Shown: in pieces, positions 1-6,500 of the stretch | How the letters are laid out: the number at the start of each line of letters is the position of its first letter | How positions within the stretch are numbered: the stretch's first letter is position 1 | Origin: Chloroflexota bacterium | GTDB lineage: Bacteria > Chloroflexota > Anaerolineae > B4-G1 | DNA: 29,143 nt | Reading direction: 5' to 3' | Assembly: GCA_024232355.1 (NCBI GenBank) | Contig: JAAEPW010001387.1 | Span: 1 to 29,143, forward strand | Position numbers and translations under genes: made by a program | The notes under the pieces: model-generated | Told to the model about the DNA's origin: nothing | What the model saw: only the letters and a program-made list of their open reading frames with translations | The model's database searches: none

Positions 1-307
1 GGTTCGCAATGACGAACATGCTCAATGGTTTCGGTCTCGTTCTGTTCGTTTTGCTTTTGCTGCTTGACTCTCGCCCTGTTTGCCTATTGCACAGGTTGAC
101 TGTTCTCAAGCTAAATTCGATATTCATCTGCGTGAATCTGCGTCCATCAGCGGTTAGCCTTTTGCATTTGATATCTCCAGCCCCTCGTCCTCGAGGGCGG
201 TTCTGGCGAGCGCGTCACATTGTGAGCAATTGTTTGTCGCACAAGCCGCCCCCGGGACTGGGGCTGGAGCGTTGACCGAGCAACAACGATTTGATCTGCC
301 TGGTTGT
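1..307. other. Non-coding stretch at left edge
   Basis: I see no convincing gene here. The open frames on both strands have no ribosome binding site and no recognisable domain. The stretch holds a short tandem ATCTGCGT motif (126-148). Its first bases, GGTTCGCAATGACGAAC, can form a small GTTCG/CGAAC hairpin. On the minus strand it is the 3' flank of the small-membrane-protein operon, and I see no strong hairpin-plus-T-run terminator in it. Confidence 0.5.
126..148. repeat. Short tandem ATCTGCGT repeat
   Basis: ATCTGCGT occurs twice in a row, 11 bases apart (126-133 and 136-143). A further single copy, CATCTGCGTC, lies upstream of the immunity gene near 3491-3500. On the minus strand this reads as GACGCAGATTCACGCAGAT, a phrase I associate with intergenic repeats in several environmental bacteria; that association is from memory and unverified. 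Confidence 0.4.
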
Positions 308-448
308 TTACCGGAACGCACTGATGATCTTGCCAATGATGACGAATCCGAGACCAATGCCGCCAGCGACGTAGGCCACCGGGAGCATCGCGTTGACAAT
401 GTCCTCAGCGTAGGAGAAAATGCTGCTCATTTCAATCGTGAAACTCAT
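308..448 (-). CDS. 46-aa single-span membrane protein (small, coat-like)
   Basis: A 46-residue protein beginning MSFTIEMSSIFSYAEDIV, preceded by a near-perfect Shine-Dalgarno (AAAGGAGGTGATAGCAG then ATG). This is one of the best in the window and implies strong translation. The N-terminal ~20 residues are polar or acidic. Residues ~22-43 form one hydrophobic, Gly/Ile-rich helix, and the C-terminus is basic (GK..SAFR). It is the last gene of a four-gene operon, 6 nt after the 54-aa gene, whose final codons AGG AGG TGA supply the Shine-Dalgarno. The acidic-hydrophobic-basic layout and size resemble filamentous phage major coat proteins, but there is no sequence motif that proves this. It could equally be a small subunit of another envelope complex. 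No signal peptide is obvious. Confidence 0.75.
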   Translation of the reverse strand: MSFTIEMSSIFSYAEDIVNAMLPVAYVAGGIGLGFVIIGKIISAFR

Positions 449-454
449 CTGCTA

Positions 455-619
455 TCACCTCCTTTCTTCTTTAGAATCTTGACCTGCGAACGTAGAGCGC
501 CCACTGGGACGGCGAAACGAATGCGAGTGTACGAGCACGTGGTATATGCCCACGATCACACCCATCATGCGCGCCCATACGGGCCAGAACAAAATGAGAA
601 AAGCCTCTTGAAAGTTCAC
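455..619 (-). CDS. 54-aa small membrane protein
   Basis: A 54-residue protein starting with GTG (MNFQEAFLILFWPVWARMM). The start overlaps the stop of the 266-aa gene as GTGA, so translation is probably coupled. Residues ~5-30 are strongly hydrophobic with two Trp and one Arg, consistent with one membrane span. The C-terminal ~22 residues are charged and polar. The last three codons (AGG AGG TGA) double as the ribosome binding site of the following 46-aa gene. I do not recognise a family. Its place in the operon and its size suggest a minor subunit of the same membrane or structural assembly as its neighbours. Confidence 0.65.
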   Translation of the reverse strand: MNFQEAFLILFWPVWARMMGVIVGIYHVLVHSHSFRRPSGRSTFAGQDSKEERR

Positions 620-1416
620 CGGCTGAACACCCGCTTGAAAATCTTGGACAGAAACACGGACGCCGTCAGCCCAATGCCGGTCACACCGATGGCTCCCAGA
701 GTGACACCCATTACGTCCAACGCCCCATCGCTCAACTGGGCCTCTCCAGAACCGATAGGAGGTATATCCCGGTCAGATATGGGGATGGGTGTTGGCGTGG
801 GCGTAGGAGGATCGGGTGTTGGCGTAACCGTGGGGGTAGTTTCGGGCGTTGGGGTAGGCGTATGGGTGGGCATTGGGAAACCGTTGATTGCGACCTCAAT
901 GTCATCCACCAGGACCTGTACGTCGTTGTTTCCGGGGCCATTGCCAAAACATAACGCATATGTACCACTGTCAAAATCTCCCGGAAAATTCAACCATACG
1001 GAATAATCGTTGTAGCCATCCCGAGTTTCAGCCGCACAATCGCCGGTGTTGGCCGTGTCGATGTTGCCACCGTCGCCACCGGCTGCACGCAACGCGACAG
1101 TCACGCTGCGTTGTTGGTCCCCGCTGGTGCGGCACCATAGGTCGATGTTGACCGTGTCGCCTGAATTCAAAGAGATGTCTTGACAGACCGGACCATACGC
1201 CGTCGCAGGAACCGCCATCGCTGCGTATACCCCACTATGCGCCCGCCCACCGGCCACACACACCGCCGACGATCCCGCCGGGCGATACCAGGGCAACGAC
1301 GGCGCGACCAGGTGGCCCGTACAGTTCTCGAATCCCATACTGGACTGGGCCTGTGTCAGCGAGACGGCGCACAGCACAAAGACGACCGATAGGATCAGCA
1401 ACCGGGAGAGTTTCAC
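616..1416 (-). CDS. Secreted jelly-roll-like protein with PTP linker and C-terminal membrane anchor
   Basis: A 266-residue protein starting with GTG, which overlaps the upstream stop as GTGA. Domains in order: a signal peptide (residues 1-~23, MKLSRLLILSVVFVLCAVSL then TQAQ); a ~155-residue Cys-containing extracellular domain with the look of a carbohydrate-binding jelly roll (residues ~26-178, VDDIEVAING at its end); a Thr/Pro linker (183-212); and a C-terminal hydrophobic helix (~234-256) followed by a basic tail KIFKRVFSR. The protein would be exported and anchored by its C-terminus, with the globular domain held outside the membrane by the linker. This matches the topology of filamentous-phage adsorption proteins (pIII), but also of ordinary Chloroflexota surface proteins. 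Function is not assigned. Confidence 0.8.
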   Translation of the reverse strand: MKLSRLLILSVVFVLCAVSLTQAQSSMGFENCTGHLVAPSLPWYRPAGSSAVCVAGGRAHSGVYAAMAVPATAYGPVCQDISLNSGDTVNIDLWCRTSGDQQRSVTVALRAAGGDGGNIDTANTGDCAAETRDGYNDYSVWLNFPGDFDSGTYALCFGNGPGNNDVQVLVDDIEVAINGFPMPTHTPTPTPETTPTVTPTPDPPTPTPTPIPISDRDIPPIGSGEAQLSDGALDVMGVTLGAIGVTGIGLTASVFLSKIFKRVFSR

Positions 1417-1742
1417 GACCGCCCCCCCAGCACGATTTTGTGCACCAGGTCAAAAGCCATCACCACAACCACGGCCATCAACATGATGATGATCCCGGCC
1501 TCGCCGTAGGTAAAGCGGCACTCGATGGCCCAGGTCGCGCCGCCCACGGTTGCCGTGTAGGCTGTGGTGTGCTGGATGTGGTACGCCTGCACCTGATGGA
1601 ATTCTTGCAGTTGGTAGACCTGGTCTGTGATGACGCCGGACGGCACGAGGGTGGGCAGGGGTGGCGGCTCGTCGGCAGATACGGTCACCGGCGAGCCGCC
1701 CAATACAAATATGATAGCTGTGACCAGGATTACGCTTTTCAT
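1413..1742 (-). CDS. Small exported protein with C-terminal membrane span
   Basis: A 109-residue protein, first gene of the four-gene minus-strand operon. I start it at the ATG at 1742 (MKSVILVTAIIFVLGG), which gives a clean signal peptide (cleavage near VSA-DEP). An upstream in-frame TTG at 1784 would place the start inside the 32-bp palindrome and add an unlikely leader. After the signal peptide come a Pro-rich segment, a polar region (residues ~36-82), and a hydrophobic helix (~84-100, GIIIMLMAVVVVMAF) with a short basic tail. The stop overlaps the GTG start of the 266-aa gene. I do not recognise the family; it is likely a partner of the three downstream membrane proteins. Confidence 0.7.
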   Translation of the reverse strand: MKSVILVTAIIFVLGGSPVTVSADEPPPLPTLVPSGVITDQVYQLQEFHQVQAYHIQHTTAYTATVGGATWAIECRFTYGEAGIIIMLMAVVVVMAFDLVHKIVLGGRS

Positions 1743-1777
1743 CGGTTCCAGTGTAGCAGATTGACCGGCAAAAAGCA

Positions 1778-1809
1778 GTAGCAAAATGCGACCGGTCGCA
1801 TTTTGCTAC
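1778..1809. promoter_or_regulatory. Perfect 32-bp palindrome upstream of membrane-protein operon
   Basis: GTAGCAAAATGCGACC (1778-1793) is followed immediately by its exact reverse complement (1794-1809), with no spacer. It lies 36-67 bp upstream of the ATG of the 109-aa gene, where a repressor operator would be expected. A loop-less palindrome of this length is also what a dimeric site-specific recombinase, or a plasmid/phage replication protein, would bind. There is no T-run on either side, so it is not a typical terminator. Confidence 0.55.
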
Positions 1810-1822
1810 CGGTTTTGGGGAT

Positions 1823-1863
1823 AAAAAAGACGGCGCGCTCAGTTTATATTGGCGCGCCGTCTT
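1823..1863 (-). terminator. Rho-independent terminator (minus direction)
   Basis: A perfect 12-bp stem, AAGACGGCGCGC (1827-1838) and GCGCGCCGTCTT (1852-1863), with a 13-nt loop. On the minus strand it runs straight into T's (A-run 1823-1828 on the plus strand). This is a strong minus-strand terminator, yet no minus-strand gene precedes it. It may end a small RNA or mark the 3' end of a gene lost from this site, and it insulates the membrane-protein operon. Confidence 0.7.
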
Positions 1864-1874
1864 GGGATTCCATA

Positions 1875-1904
1875 GCCCGCGACTTTACCTGCCGCCGCGA
1901 TTGA
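1875..1904. repeat. ~30-bp dispersed repeat, copy A
   Basis: GCCCGCGACTTTACCTGCCG followed by CCGCGATTGA matches copy B at 2947-2975 in about 25 of 30 positions. Each copy sits next to a hairpin, and the two copies bracket the PIN-domain toxin-antitoxin pair in direct orientation. Confidence 0.5.
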
Positions 1905-1933
1905 AGCAGAGGAGAGTCTGCAACTCTGACGCC

Positions 1934-1962
1934 TTGCATTCCAAGAGCTATCAGGTTACAAT
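1934..1962 (+). promoter_or_regulatory. Sigma-70-type promoter for the toxin-antitoxin pair
   Basis: TTGCAT (1934-1939), 17-nt spacer, TACAAT (1957-1962). The predicted start of transcription is about 40 nt before the antitoxin ATG at 2010, so the two genes would be one transcript. Confidence 0.5.
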
Positions 1963-2009
1963 TGCTACAAAGTACATCCTGCACCCCTCACCCAAACGGA
2001 GGTGATTTT

Positions 2010-2315
2010 ATGAATACCATGCCTGTGACCGTGGACACTGTGACGCGACTCTTGCGCCAACTGCCACCTCGAGAGCGTCTGCGCGTGATCGCACATATCC
2101 TGCCAGATTTGGAACGCGATTTACCTGATGCATCGCCAGCCTTGGATTTTTGGGAAGGTATCGACGTACTTGCACTGGCAGAGCGCCAAAATGTTCGGCC
2201 AGTTAAAGATTTCGACGCCTTGCTGGGTGGCTGGCCCGAGGACGAATCGATAGATGATTTCATTACCTCTGTTCGCGAATGGCGACAGCAGAGTCCGGCA
2301 GAGGTGGATGCATGA
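2010..2315 (+). CDS. Antitoxin of PIN-domain toxin-antitoxin pair
   Basis: A 101-residue acidic protein starting at the ATG at 2010, chosen because GGAGGTGATTTT lies immediately before it; the longer frame from 1962 lacks such a site. The N-terminal half (VDTVTRLLRQLPPRERLRVI) is predicted to be helical and could form the DNA-binding/dimer part. The C-terminal tail (WPEDESIDDFITSVREW) is acidic, as expected for a segment that wraps around and blocks a PIN nuclease. The stop overlaps the toxin start as ATGA, the usual arrangement for co-translated toxin-antitoxin genes. By the general model for such pairs it neutralises the toxin and may repress its own promoter. The antitoxin family is not precisely recognised. 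Confidence 0.8.
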   Translation: MNTMPVTVDTVTRLLRQLPPRERLRVIAHILPDLERDLPDASPALDFWEGIDVLALAERQNVRPVKDFDALLGGWPEDESIDDFITSVREWRQQSPAEVDA

Positions 2316-2713
2316 ACGGGGTAGTCGTCGTTGATACCGATGTTGTGTCCTTTCTTTTCAAGGGGGACACCCGCGCGCAAGCATATCGCGAGCATTTGCA
2401 AGGAAAGACGTTAGCCATCTCGTTTATGACGGTAGCCGAGCTGTACCAGTGGGCCTACGTCCGTACTTGGGGAGAGCAAAAACTGACGCAACTCGAGGAA
2501 CGATTGCGGGCATACGTCGTTGTGCCTTATGACAACGAGCTTTGCAAACAATGGGCGAGCGTGTGCGTTGAGCGCCAACGTTTGGGCAGACCGATTTCGG
2601 TACAGGATGCCTGGATCGCGGCCACTGCACTACGACACGGATGCCCGGTGGTTACTCATAACTATGACGACTTTGCGGGCATCACAGGGTTAGATATCAT
2701 TTCAGAATCATAA
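2312..2713 (+). CDS. PIN-domain ribonuclease toxin (VapC-like)
   Basis: 133 residues, starting at the ATG that overlaps the antitoxin stop (ATGA) and is preceded by GAGGTGG. The PIN fold signature is complete. It has Asp8 in VVDTD, Glu43 in TVAELYQW, Asp99 in VQDAWIAATA, and the last acidic site in THNYDDF (Asn117-Asp120). These form the metal site that cleaves RNA, in known VapC proteins usually tRNA or rRNA. Length is typical for the family. The pair is probably a plasmid/genome stabilisation or stress module; target RNA cannot be told from sequence. It seems intact, with no frameshift or missing acidic residue. Confidence 0.9.
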   Translation: MNGVVVVDTDVVSFLFKGDTRAQAYREHLQGKTLAISFMTVAELYQWAYVRTWGEQKLTQLEERLRAYVVVPYDNELCKQWASVCVERQRLGRPISVQDAWIAATALRHGCPVVTHNYDDFAGITGLDIISES

Positions 2714-2880
2714 TCCTTGTACGAGATTCTCTCCCGAGCTCACAGGGACAATATATGCTCCCTACCTCCTGTGGTCTCTTGCGATTTACCTGATTCCCCC
2801 TCGCCGCAATTGCCTACCACCCACCACCGACAACAAGTGAACCACGAACACAGAAACCCACGATGCCAAACGCCCAAAAG

Positions 2881-2927
2881 CAATGATGCTCCCGCTTTCC
2901 CAACGAGAGCACCATCATCGTGTTTTT
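2881..2927 (+). terminator. Probable terminator after the toxin gene
   Basis: The stem is ATGATG (2883-2888) with CATCAT (2913-2918), extended by CTC/GAG across a 3-nt bulge. TTTTT follows at 2923-2927 on the plus strand, and a short T-run also follows on the minus strand, so it may act in both directions. It would end the toxin-antitoxin transcript ~170 nt after the toxin stop. Confidence 0.45.
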
Positions 2928-2946
2928 CCTTATCCGTGGTCCTCAC

Positions 2947-2975
2947 GCCCGCGACTCAACCTGCCGCTGTGATTG
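2947..2975. repeat. ~30-bp dispersed repeat, copy B
   Basis: GCCCGCGACTCAACCTGCCG followed by CTGTGATTG is the second copy of the motif at 1875-1904, in the same orientation and again beside a hairpin. Together the copies flank the toxin-antitoxin cassette about 1.07 kb apart. Confidence 0.5.
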
Positions 2976-3121
2976 GACTGCTGCTCACTGACGGCACTGA
3001 ATTTCGCCGAACGGCGAGTCACGCTTTGCTTCCTTCTACGCTTTTGTGGTTCAAATCACTGATTTTTACCAGCAAGTCTGCATACTGCACGGTGAAACGA
3101 AATAGCAAATCCGAAACGATT

Positions 3122-3382
3122 CTACTCCATATCGGTAAAGAATCTCGATTCAGGTGGAATTGCTTCGTCGGACATAAAACAGACCGTCAACGATGCGTTA
3201 CCACCAGTCAGGCCTACGAACTCATCATAGTGTAAGTGCGATCCTTTGGAGGAAACTCTCTGGGTCATAGCAAGAATATTCTCAGCTAAGCTTGCAAGGG
3301 CTGCAGCGCTTCCCTTTAGAGATACTTCCTTGGTCTGAGAATCGTAATTTAACTCGAGATAATAGAGTGTCTTATCGTTCAT
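3122..3382 (-). CDS. Imm32-like immunity protein
   Basis: 86 residues, ATG start with GTAGGAG nine bases upstream. The protein (MNDKTLYYLELNYDSQTKEV and on) has the look of small Imm32-type immunity proteins: an N-terminal beta strand, an LKGSAAALASLAENI helix, then HLHYDEF..LTGGNASLTVCF strands. It lies 162 nt downstream of the toxin-bearing end of the RHS gene on the same strand, where cognate immunity genes of polymorphic toxins usually sit. The inferred role is to bind and neutralise the C-terminal toxin domain of the RHS protein in the producing cell and its kin. Family assignment rests on pattern memory only; the position supports it strongly. Although the toxin gene is damaged, this gene looks intact. 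Confidence 0.65.
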   Translation of the reverse strand: MNDKTLYYLELNYDSQTKEVSLKGSAAALASLAENILAMTQRVSSKGSHLHYDEFVGLTGGNASLTVCFMSDEAIPPESRFFTDME

Positions 3383-3544
3383 ACATTTCTCCTACGGTTT
3401 GTAGAGTGAAGCTTTCCGGCAAAATGCAAATGCACGCTAGTTAGCATTGATCTGAACTGAAAATCAATAAAGACCTATTTTTTCCATGTGCATCTGCGTC
3501 AAGTAAAAATAACGGCAAATTACAGTCAAGTGGCAAACTCTAGT

Positions 3545-6500
3545 TTATGGATTCGTAATGTTGATGTGAACATTCATGTTCTTAACTGGTCTATGGCTAA
3601 TAACACGCCCATCCACTCCAAACACGGGCGTCACCGGCTGGAAATTGGCGTGAGGAAGACGTCCAGCGCCGCTATGTCCAGTATGTCCCCATAGATCTCC
3701 TGTCTGAGAAACTGGATCACTAGTGATGCGAAACATTCGAGTTCCGTTGTTAGAAATATACACACCTGACCCTTCTTGACCAAGCTCATAATACCCTCCC
3801 CCATCCGCTGTCAACCACTGTTGTCCTGCATCGAGAATCTCATCCGCAGTACGAAGGTCTCCTTCATACCAAGTCTGTCCATTAGGTAGAGTGACTCCAG
3901 GCCCTACGAACTGCACTCCACCACAGAACGCAGTGGGGAGACCACGTTCTCCTTTATCTCCAAACAGCAAATACACCAAATCGTCAAGCGCTTGTTCATC
4001 TCCAACGGTTACTCCGCCAAGAGCCCAAGCCAGTAAAGCTGCCTCCTCACCTAAAGGAACAAGAGGAAGTAGTTCTTCATCTGCACCTATTTCATTGTAA
4101 AATCTTGCCTTAACGGACTCGTAATAATATTGGGCCGCTTCTGCTTGCTCATCATAACCAGATATTCGATTGATCAACCGCGAATAAAAGTCTTCCCCCT
4201 CGCGAGTCCCCCCAGCACCACCTGCATCCGCGGCATGCCCAGTGGGGTCCTGGTAATTCAGAGGTGAATTTCTCACATAGGAATACCTGTTGAGATCCTG
4301 CGGATTCCCCGGATCAGGCACTATGGTATCAGCAGAGATGAACCGGGCAAGATAAGGGTCATAGTACCTGGCGTTATAGTCCATCAAGCCAAAGCCCTCT
4401 TTGCGCTGGCCCGTAAAGCCATAGTCGGTTGCTAAGGTGCCGCCGCTGGCGCTCCACCGCTCTTCGCCGTAGGGGTAGTAGAGGGTGCGGCTGCCGGGTA
4501 CTTCTGTGCCGCCGCTGGTGGTCGCCAGGGTGGTGGAGCCCAGGTGGTCGCCGTGGAGGTATTGTACCACATTTTGGGAATTGGTGTGTTCGCGCATTGC
4601 CACTCGCTGTCCGGCGGCATAGTAGTAGGAGCGCCGGGTCTGCCCGTTCGGGGGGGAAGACGCAGCAGGCGCGGCACCCGGGAACCTTGTTTCCGACGCC
4701 AACCCGGGTGCTCTAGTTCCGTTGTCTATGCTGGATAGACGAGGGAACTCTATGCGGCATTCTACCCCCGCACTGGCAACGTTGCTGTAACCCGAGTTAC
4801 CGCTTCCGTTGTAGGCACGCACGCGGTAGTATCTGACCATCGTACCTGCCCCCCCCTTGCCTTCGATTGCGTTCTCCTCCTGTTGAAATTCGTCGCATGG
4901 CCGATCCGTGTAGCCGGTCCCATTTGCCCCCACCGTCGCGATCTGCGTCCACCCACTCATCCCGTTCAGCGACCGCTCCACCTTGAAGCCGCTCTCGTTG
5001 CTGCTGTTGTCACTCCACGTCAGGCTGATCCGGTCTCTTGTGGGCGATGCGCTCAAGTTACTCGGCGCATTCGGTACCGACGGGCAGGCCGAGGTTCTGG
5101 CGCTCGACACGTTGCTGTAGGCTGAATGGCCTACCGTGTTGTAGGCTCGCGCGCGATAGTAGTAAGTCGTGTTGCACGCCAGGCCGCCGTTGGTATAACT
5201 GGTCCCATTCACTCCCACCGTCGCGACCTGCGTCCACCCACTCGTCCCGTTCGACGAGCGCTCGATCTTGAAACCATCTTCGTTATCGCTGTTGCCGCTC
5301 CACGTCAACCGGAGTTGGCTGGTCGAAAGGGTCGCTACCGACAAGTTACTGGGCGCGCTTGGCGCTCTGAATTCCACCTCATAGTAGCCGCCCACGTAGG
5401 CGGTCATGGTGCCGTCCGGCTCGGTCCTTTTCACCCGGTTGCCGTCGCCGTCATAGACGAACTCGGTCACCTCACTGGTGGTAGACTCGTACACCGCGAT
5501 GTTGGCAAAAAGGCCCTCTCCCGTGGGATTGGACACGTCGTGGTCATTTGCGAAAATGAGATAGAGCATATTGCCTGTGTAGTATTCTCCAACCGGGATT
5601 CTATAGTGTTTCCAAGCTGGCGCGGTGCTTGCATAATCGTTAAATGCAGAAATGCCCCAGGATTGGCTGCCGTACAACTGGAACGTGCGATTTGAACTTG
5701 TGCCATTGTCTGTGTCAAACCCAATGCCGTGAATTTCACCCCGCGCACCACTCTTAAAGTCAAACTCTAGGATGGTATCGGAGGTTACGGTGTACGGAAA
5801 GGCAATCTTTTTCCATCCATTGCCTACGATATGCAAAGTGGCACCAGCGTCCTCAACCGTCACAGTGGGATTCTTATCCTGTCCACTCCCCCCATACGAC
5901 TGGATCGGGTAATCGCCAAAATCCAACAGTTCGACCTTTCGGACCGCAGTTAACCGGTTTTCATTGTTGAACTCTTGTATGTACGAGGATGTGTCGTTGC
6001 CTCCGAATGGGATGTCGCTCTCGGTGCGGGTAGTCATATTGCCGTTGGCGTCATAGCCATAGGATGCCCACGTTTCTCCAAGAACTGTATCTCCCACTGC
6101 TACCGCCGCATGAGGGTGATCGGGGCGATAGTTGTAAATCAATCCACTTTTAGAGTCAATGTTCCCGATCTCGTCATAGTCATACGATCGATTGTAGCTC
6201 CCGTGATCGTTACCACTGCCCTGGCCATCGGTATAAGCGTCCGTCAGACGATCCAAGCTGTCATAGTTAAAGCTCTGCACCTGGTTGTCGTTCTCCCGAT
6301 CGCGGATCTTGAGCACGTTGCCCACTGCATCGTACCAATAGCTCATGTTGAGCAACGCACTGCTCTCACCAAAGGGACAAGCACCTCCCTGGACCACGGT
6401 GCACGTTTGCATCAAGCGCCCAAAGGACGTGGCTCCCCAGCCAGTATTCGCGTTCAGGTCCAGACCACTTCCCAGACCATAGAATTCATAGCCAAAGTAA

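Larger units (their letters stand above)
2714..3121. other. Non-coding stretch between toxin-antitoxin pair and immunity gene
   Basis: About 400 bases with no supported gene; the long open frame at 2717-3235 has no recognisable motif and overlaps the immunity gene in antisense. It contains a hairpin terminator (2881-2927) and copy B of the dispersed repeat (2947-2975). The rest is unremarkable. Confidence 0.6.

Noticed and set aside
154..399. Minus-strand 81-codon open frame over the left edge
   Set aside because: It overlaps the well-supported 46-aa gene in another frame, lacks a ribosome binding site and has shadow-like composition.
230..1006. Plus-strand 258-codon open frame with Gly-Val repeats
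   Set aside because: It is the antisense of the Pro-Thr linker of the 266-aa minus-strand protein; it has no ribosome binding site and no domain.
1742..1784. Longer start (TTG at 1784) for the first membrane-protein gene
   Set aside because: It would begin inside the 32-bp palindrome and precede a complete signal peptide that already starts at the ATG at 1742.
2714..2980. Integron attC site next to the PIN toxin (ACTCAAC resembles an RYYYAAC core)
   Set aside because: No matching GTTRRRY arm is found at a plausible distance, copy A has ACTTTAC instead, and no integron integrase is present.
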